Notes under the pieces: model-generated
The model's input: only the letters and a program-made list of their open reading frames with translations
Told to the model about the DNA's origin: nothing
The model's database searches: none
In this document: positions 44,527 to 53,509 of the stretch, piece by piece
How positions within the stretch are numbered: position 1 is the stretch's first letter
Layout of the letters: every line of letters begins with the position of its first letter
Position numbers and translations under genes: made by a program
Source of the DNA: Gracilibacter sp. BRH_c7a
Lineage (GTDB): Bacteria > Bacillota > Desulfitobacteriia > Desulfitobacteriales > Syntrophobotulaceae
Reading direction: 5' to 3'
DNA: 64,000 nt
Assembly: GCA_001516055.1 (NCBI GenBank)
Contig: LOEZ01000053.1
Location: 87,312-151,311, forward strand

Positions 44527-44904
44527 ATGTCCTTGGAGATTGCAGATAAAGAAAAAATGATTGAAACCTGTCAAGCTATCTTGGAGACTTGCGAGAAACC
44601 TTTTGTTTGGGATGAAGAAGATACATATCAATACGGGAACTATAAAAAGCCTTTTAATCTTTTGCTGCCACATAAACAAATCGAGAAAGAGTTACTGAAT
44701 TTGTTTGAAACATTTTCGGGTTCTAGCTATTTGTACGATCAAATTACAGCAACTTGTACGCTTGATGAGCAATGGTTTGAGCAAGGAACTTACGGTTTAG
44801 ATAGAAATTTCGGTATCTACTTCAGAAAATATACCCTAAAACCCCAATATGTTGAGCAAATCAAAACCTATTTTAATAATCGTCTTTGCGAATTAAAAAA
44901 GTAA
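44527..44904 (+). CDS. Hypothetical protein, 125 aa
   Basis: Soluble acidic protein without a recognised domain. It begins MSLEIADKEKMIETCQAILE and contains CEKPFVWDEEDTYQYGNYKKP and a C-terminal FGIYFRKYTLKPQYVEQIK. AAUAAU-rich leader with a GAGG-type site (AGAGGTAATAAAAA) before the ATG supports translation. It is flanked by unrelated genes; function unknown. Confidence 0.6.
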   Translation: MSLEIADKEKMIETCQAILETCEKPFVWDEEDTYQYGNYKKPFNLLLPHKQIEKELLNLFETFSGSSYLYDQITATCTLDEQWFEQGTYGLDRNFGIYFRKYTLKPQYVEQIKTYFNNRLCELKK

Positions 44905-44994
44905 AATGGAATCTTGAAAAGCACCTCTAGTGATGGTTAAATCCAATTTGGCCAAGCCGAAGTACAAAATTATGATAATTTATTTAAGTTATTC

Positions 44995-45023
44995 TTTACA
45001 AGCATATTTCTTTTTGTTAAGAT
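44995..45023 (+). promoter_or_regulatory. Sigma-A-like promoter of the 45066 gene
   Basis: TTTACA, 17-bp spacer, TAAGAT, 43 bp before the ATG and just ahead of an AGAGGTAA ribosome site. Confidence 0.55.
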
Positions 45024-45065
45024 ACCCTTTGTGTGTATTTAATGACTTAAAGAAAGAGGTAACTT

Positions 45066-45323
45066 ATGCATTTTCGTAATGATTTTAAAACCTTATACAA
45101 TGAGATTGAAAAATTTTTGAAGCGTGACCAACATCGCATTGTAGATGAGGCAAAATTTATGACGCTAAAGAAAGACATCTTGGACATTATTAAAACTTTA
45201 TTCGGTGAAGGATCCAGGCAGTATAGAGTTGTCAAATTGACAAATTCTCCAGCAACCGTGTTCAAAGTAATGAATCACATTGCTGCAAGTACAGAAACTA
45301 GAACTAGCGCGGTAAATATGTAA
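45066..45323 (+). CDS. Hypothetical protein, 85 aa
   Basis: Small basic soluble protein (MHFRNDFKTLYNEIEKFLKR ... DILDIIKTLFGEGSRQYRVVKLTNSPATVF). It has its own promoter-like sequence, an AGAGGTAA site and a strong terminator, which supports a real gene. Family not recognised. Confidence 0.6.
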   Translation: MHFRNDFKTLYNEIEKFLKRDQHRIVDEAKFMTLKKDILDIIKTLFGEGSRQYRVVKLTNSPATVFKVMNHIAASTETRTSAVNM

Positions 45324-45349
45324 TCAATAATACAATTTTTAAGGTATAT

Positions 45350-45396
45350 ACTCTCCACAATCGTCGTTTTTATATGGCGAGGTGGAGAGTTTTTTC
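45350..45396 (+). terminator. Terminator after the 45066 gene
   Basis: Arms ACTCTCCAC and GTGGAGAGT with TTTTTT on the plus strand. Confidence 0.8.
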
Positions 45397-45443
45397 ATGT
45401 GTTCAAATAGCTACCTTAAATTGTGTAATAACCTGCCAAAGCA

Positions 45444-45929
45444 CTATAATTCAATATAGTAAATTATAATATCCTCATAATTTCCATCGCCAAGCAGATA
45501 ACCGTTCGAAATTACTCCCACTCTATGAAAGCCCAATTGCTCATAAAGATGAATAGCACTAGCATTTGTGCTAACCACGGCATTAAATTGCAATAAAAGA
45601 AATCCAAATTCACGCCCTGTCTTCATAGAGTGACGCACTAGTTTTTCTCCGATATGATATCCCCGATAGTTTTGGCAAACAGCATAGGAGGCGTTTGCGA
45701 TGTGTCCGCATCTCCCTACATTGTTGGGATGTAAAATATATAATCCCAGAACTTGATTCTCTCCTATTGCTACTCCGGTAAACGTTTGAGAATCAAAGAA
45801 TTTTCTCCCATCTTCCTCACCTAATTTTTCTATTTGCGGGAATGCATGTGCATCTTCAACTACTTGATTCCAAATTTCCACCATTGAAGGCAGATCAGTA
45901 TTTTGGTATTTTCGTATGACTACTTCCAT
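45444..45929 (-). CDS. GNAT N-acetyltransferase
   Basis: A 161-aa acetyltransferase with the acetyl-CoA loop ASYAVCQNYRGYHIGEKLVRHSMKTGREFG and a C-terminal ASAIHLYEQLGFHRVGV, the usual motif order for GNATs (phosphinothricin acetyltransferase/RimI-like). Substrate unknown. Single gene. Confidence 0.8.
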   Translation of the reverse strand: MEVVIRKYQNTDLPSMVEIWNQVVEDAHAFPQIEKLGEEDGRKFFDSQTFTGVAIGENQVLGLYILHPNNVGRCGHIANASYAVCQNYRGYHIGEKLVRHSMKTGREFGFLLLQFNAVVSTNASAIHLYEQLGFHRVGVISNGYLLGDGNYEDIIIYYIEL

Positions 45930-45969
45930 TTTTAAAGTACTCCTGTGTGAAATAAATAATTATTAATAT

Positions 45970-46065
45970 TTAGGTTTTTGAAAATCTAAACCGTTTATTC
46001 ATTCTCTTCTTTAAACTAACTGTAAATACAAACCACACTATTAGAACAGCAATAATAAATATCAT
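45970..46065 (-). CDS. Small single-span membrane protein, 31 aa
   Basis: Short frame with ATG at 46065 preceded by AAGGAAGTG. It encodes an N-terminal hydrophobic helix (MIFIIAVLIVWFVFTVSL) and a basic tail (KKRMNKRFRFSKT). The topology is that of a small membrane peptide, but it could be chance. No family. Confidence 0.35.
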   Translation of the reverse strand: MIFIIAVLIVWFVFTVSLKKRMNKRFRFSKT

Positions 46066-46239
46066 TAATTTTCACTTCCTTGATCTAAGGAAACTTCTAT
46101 TTCTAAGTTGGGAATTTATTAACTTTATTTGAGATTGAAGATTTAATTAGTTCTCAATAAATCTTCATTGTTATTTATCTGATACCAGAATACTGAAAGC
46201 ACAATTAGGTAAACATACATATAAATAGGGGGGATTTGT

Positions 46240-46776
46240 TTGACTATTTTAGATAAAGTTAATGCCAAGGGCCGTTCGCTCGTCCAAAACTTTGTTAATG
46301 ATGAATCGGCAAATTATATTGAGGCAGGTTTATTGTACCAGATTATTATAACTGGACGTTTTCATGTTTCTCTGCTCTCCATCTTCTATAACCATGCTAA
46401 AGATCCAGAACTCATGGAGCTAATAAAAGATGCTTTAGATAACCTATCAGAAAGAACTATCAAAGTTTGTGAAGACATATTAGATGCAAATGATGCAATG
46501 CTCCCTACAATGAGATTCCCCGAACGTTTACTGGGAAGCACTCAAGATATCCCAAGTGCTGCCCACATCACCGACATGGAAATTGCAATGGGCTTAGTGA
46601 ATATGCATGGTGCCAGCCAAATGGCGCTCCTAATGGCTATTAACCAATCTTATCATCTAGAAATTGGCATTAAGCTCCGTAAACAGTTAAACATCGCATT
46701 AGACTGGGGTTACCGATTGCAACAACTTATGCTCCACCGGGAATGGCTTCCACAAATAGCAAAAGTCCAACATTAG
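46240..46776 (+). CDS. DUF3231-like protein
   Basis: A 178-aa all-helical protein. It resembles one repeat of the DUF3231 family of spore-forming Firmicutes (FHVSLLSIFYNHAKDPELMELIKDAL; MLPTMRFPERLLGSTQDIPSAAHITDMEIAMGLVNMHGAS). The fold is likely ferritin-like. Function unknown. It is preceded by a GGGGGG-type site. A GC hairpin at 46854-46871 follows. Confidence 0.65.
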   Translation: MTILDKVNAKGRSLVQNFVNDESANYIEAGLLYQIIITGRFHVSLLSIFYNHAKDPELMELIKDALDNLSERTIKVCEDILDANDAMLPTMRFPERLLGSTQDIPSAAHITDMEIAMGLVNMHGASQMALLMAINQSYHLEIGIKLRKQLNIALDWGYRLQQLMLHREWLPQIAKVQH

Positions 46777-46853
46777 CTTGTTCAGAGGATACCATATACA
46801 GTAATTTTGGGCTAGCCCTTCACCATAGTTTAATACCTCCATCATCAACTAAT

Positions 46854-46878
46854 CCGCGCATGGACGCGCGGCCTTTTT
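46854..46878 (+). terminator. GC hairpin with ATGGAC loop
   Basis: Stem CCGCGC / GCGCGG around ATGGAC, then CCTTTTT. It is one of four hairpins in the window with an A-N-GGA-Y hexaloop. It could terminate the DUF3231-like transcript. Confidence 0.6.
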
Positions 46879-46934
46879 GTGTTATTAATAATAAAATGGA
46901 CTCTTTTAGTATTGCTATGTCCTGTCCAGTCAGT

Positions 46935-47105
46935 TCAGGTTGGCTCTACATTAGAGAGTTCCTTAAGTTTATTTATCACTTCATCATTTAAAGACTTCCA
47001 CATAGAAGCAATCTCTGGATTAACTCCGTGGAAAATTATTGGAACTCTTTTTTTGATACCTACTATACAAAAGGCATATTTTTCTATGATTCGATCAGCT
47101 CCTCC
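46935..47105 (-). pseudogene. Truncated cassette-like ORF
   Basis: A 56-codon open stretch on the minus strand ([20 protein letters not shown] ... [22 protein letters not shown]) ending at 46935 but with no start codon. The open frame begins at a stop codon immediately beside a half attC-like sequence (47108-47145). It looks like the 3' part of a gene whose 5' end was lost in a rearrangement at a cassette boundary. Family not recognised. Confidence 0.4.
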
Positions 47106-47107
47106 TC

Positions 47108-47145
47108 AAGAGTTCCCGTAGCGTCATACTATACATGAATAGCAC
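47108..47145. repeat. attC-like half site (decayed)
   Basis: AGAGTTCCCGTAGCGTCATAC followed by ATACATGAAT matches the left arm and loop start of the attC-like site at 56637-56710 (GGAGTTTCCGTAGCGTCATAC ... ATTCATATT), but the right arm is absent. Confidence 0.5.
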
Positions 47146-47154
47146 TTTGTGAAT

Positions 47155-47184
47155 AAGACAGCACCAAGACGGTGCTGTCTTAAA
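47155..47184 (-). terminator. Terminator of the TetR-type gene
   Basis: Stem AAGACAGCACC / GGTGCTGTCTT, loop AAGAC, immediately overlapping the 3' end of the minus-strand TetR gene. Confidence 0.75.
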
Positions 47185-47815
47185 CTGTTCTCACATACTC
47201 TTTATTTCTGAAAACTATCATTTTCTCAACAATTTTAACGAGTTCACTTTTATAAGTCTCTAAATCAATCTTCTGGGTTATTGTAGAATTTGATAGCATA
47301 TATTCTCCAATTGCCCCTTGAATCACGCTAGCCATCACATATACATTAAACTTTTCAAATTCTTCTTTTTCTTGACCTTCAAGTAGTATTTGTTGCAGTT
47401 CATGGGTGAGCTGATCTTCTTCCTCATCATCACTCAATTTATAGTAAGGAATGTTATCAGGTGTTCTGGCGTTAAACACAATTTCTATTAGAGCTGAATT
47501 ATGTGCGGGATGAGTATATTGATAAGCTAGACTCGCTTCAATAAAAGCAACTAGCTTTTCCTGAGCAGTTTTTTTCAGCTGTACTCGTTCCAAGATATAT
47601 GCAGTTGATCTTTCTAAAAGTTTCATTAGTAAATGATTCATCAAATCTCTTTTATCTGCAAAGTGGTAAGAAATTAACCCCGTACTAATCTTAGCTCTTT
47701 TTGCGATTTGGGCAAGACTTGCTTTTACATAGCCGATCTCATCAAGAGTTTTTATTGCTGCCTCAATAATTTGTTCCCGCCTTGCTTCTGCTATAAAAGA
47801 TGGTTGATTCCCCAT
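47180..47815 (-). CDS. TetR-family transcriptional regulator
   Basis: A 211-aa repressor. The N-terminal helix-turn-helix is at about 10-55 (RREQIIEAAIKTLDEIGYVKASLAQIAKRAKISTGLISYHF), with a helical ligand-binding C-terminal domain. No efflux or enzyme gene is divergent to it, so its target is unknown. RBS AAGGAG. Confidence 0.85.
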   Translation of the reverse strand: MGNQPSFIAEARREQIIEAAIKTLDEIGYVKASLAQIAKRAKISTGLISYHFADKRDLMNHLLMKLLERSTAYILERVQLKKTAQEKLVAFIEASLAYQYTHPAHNSALIEIVFNARTPDNIPYYKLSDDEEEDQLTHELQQILLEGQEKEEFEKFNVYVMASVIQGAIGEYMLSNSTITQKIDLETYKSELVKIVEKMIVFRNKEYVRTV

Positions 47816-47936
47816 TACTTTTACTCCTTTTTTGATTGATCAATTACTTTATTAAACAGTCAATCAATATTTTAACCTCTAATAATTATTCGGTCAAGCT
47901 AACCAAGAAACATTTTGTTCAGTAAATCTAACAGTC

Positions 47937-48551
47937 TTATTCTAAAGTTACATTAGGGTTATCTTCATATGCTGAGCCAATGACGCATAACTGATTTAGT
48001 ACTACCGCAAAAAGGTAATATAAATTCTTTAGCCTGTCTACATCTTTTATTACTCCACTAACTTGAAAGTAGAGTTCATCAACTCCCTGTGGGAATTCTG
48101 TTCCAAACCAGCCCTCATCATCCTTAACCTCTAATGAAATATCCTGTTGAAGTTGTATTAACTCACGTACCTTGGGGTTGGAGAATAGTCTGCTTAATTT
48201 TTCGGCATCATTCCCCTTGATAATAAATTCCTCGTCAAATTCAGGAAAACCTACTTCAATATCCTGTAATCCAAAAAGTTTTCCGACATTACTAAAAAAT
48301 CCCTTGCGATAAATCTTAAATCTGAACCCGTCTTTATTTACATAAGGCACTCTCATTCTTGTAAATGTTGAATAACTCTTTCCGGTAGAAACCGTATATG
48401 TATCTAGAGTTATCACCCATTCTCTTACTTTAGCGATTATTTTGTCTCCTCGTAGAAATCCTCCGTCAACAAAATCCGCTTCAATTTCTTCACTTAATCT
48501 TGCCCAGACCTCTTCTTTGCTTGGTCCAAATATTTGCCTCAATGAATCCAT
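47937..48551 (-). CDS. Hypothetical protein, DUF3137-like
   Basis: A 204-aa soluble protein (SKEEVWARLSEEIEADFVDG; FKIYRKGFFSNVGKLFGLQD; FDEEFIIKGNDAEKLSRLFSNPKVRELI). The FPEFDEEF...KGND...LF pattern resembles DUF3137 proteins but the assignment is tentative. RBS AGGAGGT. Function unknown. Confidence 0.55.
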   Translation of the reverse strand: MDSLRQIFGPSKEEVWARLSEEIEADFVDGGFLRGDKIIAKVREWVITLDTYTVSTGKSYSTFTRMRVPYVNKDGFRFKIYRKGFFSNVGKLFGLQDIEVGFPEFDEEFIIKGNDAEKLSRLFSNPKVRELIQLQQDISLEVKDDEGWFGTEFPQGVDELYFQVSGVIKDVDRLKNLYYLFAVVLNQLCVIGSAYEDNPNVTLE

Positions 48552-48810
48552 ATTAATACCTCCTGGATATGTTTATTTAATCTAGCAATTCAAACGATTA
48601 TTCTAACATGAATGAAGCTAATGGCCATGTCAAAATTCCCATAAAAAGCCTGCAGGATTAGCCAAAGTTTATGTACCATCTCCTGGAACACATCCTGTCA
48701 GTATATACTCTCTTTTTCAATTAATTGAAATTTTACTTCATTGTAACTACTAATCGATATTGCATAATCATACGAAAATGACACTCTCAAAGGTTGTAAT
48801 TAAGAAGATT

Positions 48811-49512
48811 TTAACGAATAAAAATTACATTACACCAATCCATAATAGCGTGAAATACTGTAGGTGCAACAATAGAGTTATACTTAGAGTATAAAAAGTT
48901 GAATACAAGATGCCACACAAACGTAAATAAAAGCCCAACATAATTATTAACAATAAATGTTAGTAACCCCATCTTTGCTACGCCCATCTGGAAAGGAATA
49001 TGCATAGTCATAAACATAAATCCCACAACAATTATGGCAACTACGGAGTTCTTCGTAATCCCATAAATTCTTGTCTGAATAAACCCTCTAAAAATTATTT
49101 CTTCCACCAATGCTATTACAAAAAAGTAATAGCCAAGTTTTTGAATCAGTCTTGATACAGTATCAAACTGATACCCACCTACAATTCCAGAAGTAAGGGT
49201 AATAATGAGTATAACTGATGATAGTATCAATCCTAAAAGCAATGACTTCGATGAATTCTCTTTTTGAAAACCAATTGATCTTAACGACTGTTTGCGAAAC
49301 AATACACAGAAAATACAAAATGTTGCCATGAAAAAGTTAGCATAATAGCCTAAATATAAATTATGTTTAGCATATACCATTCCCATTACATAATAAAGAA
49401 GCATAATTAATATGTAACTTGCAATTGCTAAAATACCGTCTTTGCAATCATATCTCCTTACTGTTTTTTCATACTCTTTATCAATACTAATAAACCCTAG
49501 AATCGAACCCAT
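48811..49512 (-). CDS. CPBP (CAAX/Rce1-like) intramembrane protease
   Basis: A 233-aa membrane protein with about seven hydrophobic segments. The metalloprotease motif EEIIFRGFIQTRIYG (EExxxR) is at about residue 138, followed by a conserved H in FMTMHIPFQMG and FVWHLVFNFLYSKYNSI (HxxxN). The family includes bacteriocin-immunity and maturation proteases; the role here is unknown. Start at MGSILGF (49512), with AAGGTGG 8 bp upstream. Confidence 0.82.
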   Translation of the reverse strand: MGSILGFISIDKEYEKTVRRYDCKDGILAIASYILIMLLYYVMGMVYAKHNLYLGYYANFFMATFCIFCVLFRKQSLRSIGFQKENSSKSLLLGLILSSVILIITLTSGIVGGYQFDTVSRLIQKLGYYFFVIALVEEIIFRGFIQTRIYGITKNSVVAIIVVGFMFMTMHIPFQMGVAKMGLLTFIVNNYVGLLFTFVWHLVFNFLYSKYNSIVAPTVFHAIMDWCNVIFIR

Positions 49513-49560
49513 GACTAATTCCACCTTTTAAAAATAGATCTTAATATTTGAGTCATTTCC

Positions 49561-49689
49561 TATTTTTCTGTTGCTCTTTCTTTTCGAAATAAATTTGATA
49601 ATTACCTTGTATTCTATGTAGTACTGGATGGAGTAGTAGAAATCAGAAGAATCCTTCACGGAAAAAGACAATATAGCTTCTTGATTTAA
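49561..49689 (+). pseudogene. ParE/RelE-type toxin, C-terminal fragment
   Basis: A 42-codon stretch, no start, encoding LSFRNKFDNYLVFYVVLDGV then VEIRRILHGKRQYSFLI and a stop at 49687. NYLVFY...VEIxRILHGxR is the ParE C-terminal signature. The N-terminal half and any antitoxin gene are missing. It is a remnant of a toxin-antitoxin unit in the decayed part of the accessory region. Confidence 0.6.
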
Positions 49690-50098
49690 CTCCGATAGCC
49701 AGATTTCAGTTAACGTGAATTATGGTGTTAACACGTCATGTGTCTAATTCAATCAGTACGCTCCTATATTCAGAAGACGCAGGACGACATCCACTTTGAC
49801 TACTATAGTAATTCCTATAACCCAGTTGTCTAAACATTCCATAGCAACATTGGAAAATAACTACCCGAACTCATTCTGTTCCAGATTTTGTACAGAGATT
49901 ATTTTTCCGATTCTTCTCAAACTCCTCAAAGTCTATGCCATCAGACGTTTAATTAACCAATTGTTCATTGTATTGTTGCTGGCAATTCGTTGTCAGATGA
50001 AGTCATCAATTTTTTTTAGCTTAGACCATATTAGTGACTAATAATTCTTACCTTGTAAATAATAATTGTATTAAAGCATACTTATAGGAGAACTGAAT
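49690..50098. other. Non-coding accessory stretch
   Basis: No convincing gene. It contains AGTTAACG and GTGTTAACAC at about 49700-49725, which recall attC core boxes, but a full site could not be assembled. Confidence 0.3.
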
Positions 50099-50550
50099 AT
50101 GAACGATAAAGAACTGATCAAAGAAATAAACAAGATTCTCACTTTAGAACACGGTCACCTCGGAATGTATAAAGACTTTCTCAATTTCTCTGAAAAAGAA
50201 ATAAGAAGAACTTTTAGAAGATTTATGGAGATTGAAATAGAACACATAAATAAGCTCGAAATTGTTATAAGAAACCTTGGTGCTAAGCCTTCTCTTATAA
50301 TGGAAGTAGGAGACGTATTCGGAAAAATACTAGACATTACGCTGAATTTAACCAATACTCCAAACGTTTTAGAAACATACAGTAAAATAGAAAAAAGTCT
50401 CATCAAGGATATTCAGAATTTGTAACGAAGCTTGAGGAAGATGATGATAAAAGAGAACAATTTATTTCAGAATTTGTGGCTAGCAATATGTTAGAGGCAA
50501 AATTAATGCATCTATGGTTAGAAGACGAATCAAAAAAATATAAAGGCTAA
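50099..50550 (+). pseudogene. Ferritin-like/DUF2383-type protein, frameshifted
   Basis: The frame from ATG 50099 encodes 108 residues of an all-helical protein (ELIKEINKILTLEHGHLGMY ... FMEIEIEHINKLEIVIRNLG with E and H/E pairs typical of ferritin-like folds). It stops just after LIKDIQNL. Coding continues in another frame (EFVTKLEEDDDKREQFISEF ... MHLWLEDESKKYKG) to a stop at 50548. A single indel near 50415 would restore one 150-aa protein. This is either a pseudogene or an assembly error. Confidence 0.6.
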
Positions 50551-50700
50551 GTCAAAATCCGTTGGTTCAATATTAATGGGCAAAAACTTACGTAATAATC
50601 CTAACAATAATAAAAGTTAAAATATAGTCAGACCTGTAACCATGCCTGAAGACATTCTTTTATTCCTCCATAAAGATTATTTAATGATAATTTCGTCTGA

Positions 50701-50775
50701 CATTCAGAGATTTACGCAGCGTCTTAACCGCATACATCAATGCGAAGTTGTGGGAACTGGGTATTAGCTGATGCG
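50701..50775. repeat. Decayed attC-like site
   Basis: AGAGATTTACGCAGCGTCTTAACCGC (in parts) through a CATACATCAATGCGAAGTTG loop to a right arm GGGAACTGGGTATTAGCTGATG. It resembles the attC-like sites at 53.5-64 kb, with TTAGCT at the right core but mismatched arms. It suggests the cassette array once extended this far. Confidence 0.5.
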
Positions 50776-50956
50776 TTAAGAATTTCACGATATCTGACAA
50801 AAATTATCTATTAAGCAAATCAAATATGAGTATAGAATTAAAGTTTACTATATTTTCAGCTTCATGCTTCGCAAATGGCTATAGGTTATAGGATTATTTT
50901 GGATACTTTTACGTACATTTACGAATACTATTAAGTAAAATTGCGAGCTTTGGGAG

Positions 50957-51439
50957 ATGATTAAAATAATCAAGACCAAAGATAGACTAATACTTGCAAG
51001 TATTGCAGGTATAATAGCTGCTATAATATCAGAAACTATTTTGCATTTTCTTAATCTATTACTTAGCTATATGTTTGAAATGCAATATATCAATATGCCC
51101 TTACTAGCATTAGAACTGTTCTTAAATGTCTACCCACTATCTACTCATAAAATCATCTTAGGTATCTTAACAAGTTTTTCTATGGGAGGTATGTATGCGT
51201 TGTTATATTTGTATACTTTAGATTTAACAGGTTGGAGATACTTATGGTTAAAATCTATAATTGTTATCGTAGGTTCGTGGTTCTTCTTTTCAGCTGGTCT
51301 TATGAGTTTATTGGACATTGGCCAAATATATAGAGATGAGCCAGTTTCAATAGCAATATTCTATTTTACTCACTTCATTTTTGCTACTTGTTTATATTTT
51401 ATTATTAAGCTTCTTGGTGTAAATAAATCGAGACATTAA
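50957..51439 (+). CDS. Four-span membrane protein of unknown function
   Basis: A 160-aa protein with four hydrophobic segments (about 12-35, 65-90, 98-118, 128-150), a short basic N-terminus (MIKIIKTKDR) and basic C-terminus (GVNKSRH). Similar four-helix membrane proteins are common in Clostridia without known role. A GGGAGATG sequence overlaps the start region, so initiation is probably at this ATG. It lies right of a decayed attC-like site and could be a former cassette. Confidence 0.6.
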   Translation: MIKIIKTKDRLILASIAGIIAAIISETILHFLNLLLSYMFEMQYINMPLLALELFLNVYPLSTHKIILGILTSFSMGGMYALLYLYTLDLTGWRYLWLKSIIVIVGSWFFFSAGLMSLLDIGQIYRDEPVSIAIFYFTHFIFATCLYFIIKLLGVNKSRH

Positions 51440-51459
51440 GAACCTTACAGATAAATTCA

Positions 51460-51640
51460 AAAATCAGATGGTTCAACTTTAAATGGAAAACCAAGATTAG
51501 TCAAACTACTGGTTCATTCAATGAAAGCGATAATCGTAGTGTTGAGCAAAATGAACTCATTAAGCTTCGTAAAGAAAATTAACAGCTTAAAATGGAGAAT
51601 GACATTTTAAAGCAAGCAGTGCTGATCTTAGTACGAAAGG
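51460..51640 (+). mobile_element. IS3-family transposase OrfA remnant
   Basis: The plus-strand frame reads NELIKLRKEN-stop-QLKMENDILKQAV, the leucine-zipper end of IS3 OrfA (LRKENxxLKMENDILKKA). It is interrupted by a stop, and upstream residues are degenerate. No OrfB follows. Confidence 0.65.
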
Positions 51641-51649
51641 CAATAAATG

Positions 51650-51870
51650 TGACGTGTTTATGGAGCTCAAACCCCAAGAATTCGAACTTTGTGTTTTCTT
51701 CTTTGCGGAATCGTGAAAAGCTTATGATGTTAGTTTTATCTGAGCCAGCTCCAGTCCGAATTCCCTTAGGCGTTTTCCTACTTCTTGATAAAACAGCACT
51801 GGATCTTGCTATTTTGTCGACTCCTGCTGCTGCTTTCTTTTTTAGGTCATGAAATGATTCGTGTAGTTTT
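51650..51870 (-). pseudogene. Reverse-transcriptase (group II intron/LtrA-like) fragment 1
   Basis: Minus-strand frames read ESFHDLKKKAAAGVDKIA (LtrA N-terminal consensus), then after a frame change YQEVGKRLREFGLELA ... TNIISFSRFRKEENTKFEFLGFELH, the region after the RT catalytic core. The catalytic YxDD part is deleted. Distinct from the next, longer remnant. Confidence 0.5.
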
Positions 51871-51894
51871 CCCGCAATCCGCTTTCCTTTATGT

Positions 51895-52765
51895 CACCCT
51901 TTGGGTGCAGTTCGTAGGTTCAAGTCTAGGATTAGCGACAAAAGGCTGACTAACTTGTATAATCCACCGTTGAAGCCGATTGAATAATTTTCTAACGTGA
52001 GCTTTGCGGTAATAATTGCCCCATCCCCGGATGACCGGATTAATGGTATCTATAAGCTCTTAGACCGTTAACGGAATCCGCCCTTTCGTTCGTGCGCGTA
52101 TGGTGTCCATAAACGTTGTATCGATTTGTTGGTTGCGTAAGCATAGATATTTATTCTGGGTTTCTTCTTGATCTTTTCCTGTGGTAAAGACAGTCCTTTC
52201 CCGCGTTTGAGCATATAGCTCAGAAAATCAAATCCCCATTTAATGTAGGTGATCCTTGTCTTATCGGGATGGAGGGTTAGTCCTAACGATTCTAGAATCA
52301 TCCTTGCGTCTCGCAGGGCTTTTGCGGCTTCTGCTTGCGTTTTACAAAGCACTACCCTATCATCGGCAAAACGAGTTAGTTTGTATCCCTTCTCAGTCAT
52401 TTCGTGGTCAAATTGATTTAGATAGATATTACTGAAAAGCGGACTGACTACACTTCCCTGAGGCGTTCCGCTTGGTGTCGCCAATTTCTTGCCGTTTTCC
52501 ATGTATCCTGCTTCGAGCATTTGTCTTATTAGTTTTAGGACGCGGCCATCACTGACTTTTTCGGCATCATGTTAATAAGTCGCTCATGATGCACTGTTTC
52601 GAAGAAGTCTTGCAGATCCTCATCAACTATCCACTCGCAACCTTCCATGAGTTCCCGGTAAATTTTCCGCATCGCTTGATGCAGCGAACGTCCTGGCCGG
52701 TATCCGAAGCTGCATTCACTGAATAACGGTTCGAAGATATGCTCAAGTCGGTTCTTAAGATTCAT
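51895..52765 (-). pseudogene. ltrA: Group II intron-encoded protein (LtrA-like RT/maturase), frameshifted remnant 2
   Basis: Three consecutive minus-strand segments. 52765-52535 has RT blocks 1-3 (SECSFGYRPGRSLHQAM, EDLQDFFETVHHERL). 52520-52068 has SGTPQGSVVSPLFSNIYLNQ and the catalytic RFADDRVVL with LGLTLHPDKTRI. 52060-51900, after another break, has the maturase domain RGWGNYYRKAHVRKLFNRL. At least two frameshifts inactivate it and the N-terminal end is missing. Intron RNA domains were not identified. Group IIC introns are known to target attC sites and terminators, so its position beside cassette remnants may not be accidental. Confidence 0.75.
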
Positions 52766-52827
52766 ATTCTCACGCCAACTTCCATATATTACCTTAGTGA
52801 TTATATAATAATTTGGAGGAGATTGAA

Positions 52828-53388
52828 ATGAAGTTAAAAAATACGCTATTTGTGTTATATGCTAATTTGATTACGGTTATTATGTTGTGGGTAAGTTTGT
52901 TCAATGGGTCGATTTACAACATAAGTTTTATTCATTGGTTTTTAATAGTTGTTTTCATTATTTCTAGTGTTTTAATTGCAGTTTTCGCTGTGAAAAATGT
53001 TTCAAATGCATTTCGACTATACAAGAATGAAGAATATAATTCCTTACGTAGGAATATGAAAGTCCTTAAATTAGGGTCAATTCCATACTTCTTGATAAAT
53101 TTTGTATTTTACTTTTTATTATTCGCATTATTTTTTGTTGGTTCACGTGGCTTTTTTATATTTACACCGATTCCACTACTACTATTGCTTAATGTTTTTC
53201 TTACTTACATTATAGTTCTATTTACTTCATCTTACGGTATAGGATTTGTCGCAGTTGCTCGTAGTGAAAAAAGGTTAAATAACACAACTTGTATAATTCA
53301 TGTATTATTTCAATTATGTTTTGTTTTAGATGTTATAAGTACTATCCTATTACTCGTGAAATACAAGGTTAGTAAAACTAATATTTAA
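52828..53388 (+). CDS. Hypothetical polytopic membrane protein, 186 aa
   Basis: Very AT-rich gene (about 28% GC by eye) encoding a protein with four to five hydrophobic segments (about 3-25, 33-55, 85-110, 118-145, 160-180). Start at MKLKNTLF with GGAGG 7 bp upstream. Family not recognised. It lies between the intron remnant and the left-most attC-like half site and is on the plus strand, opposite to most cassette genes. Confidence 0.6.
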   Translation: MKLKNTLFVLYANLITVIMLWVSLFNGSIYNISFIHWFLIVVFIISSVLIAVFAVKNVSNAFRLYKNEEYNSLRRNMKVLKLGSIPYFLINFVFYFLLFALFFVGSRGFFIFTPIPLLLLLNVFLTYIIVLFTSSYGIGFVAVARSEKRLNNTTCIIHVLFQLCFVLDVISTILLLVKYKVSKTNI

Positions 53389-53467
53389 GTAATATTTTAA
53401 ATGTTATTCTTGTTGCTCCCGTATGAGGTTCACCTAAAATTCTAAATTTAGCTTAATAGTTTATTAT

Positions 53468-53509
53468 CCACATTCATCATTACAAAGTTGCGGTAAAGCC
53501 GTGTTCGTA
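53468..53509. repeat. attC-like right half site
   Basis: CCACATTCATCATTACAAAGT followed by TGCGGTAAAGCC-GTGTTCGTA: interior plus right arm and right core of the family; the left arm is absent. It continues directly into the 106-bp repeat. Confidence 0.55.

Noticed and set aside
46743..47121. Two overlapping plus-strand frames after the DUF3231-like gene
   Set aside because: They run over a terminator hairpin and oppose a more coherent minus-strand remnant.
49796..50041. Plus-strand 81-codon frame
   Set aside because: No ribosome site, composition unlike a protein, and no family features; it lies in a non-coding accessory gap.
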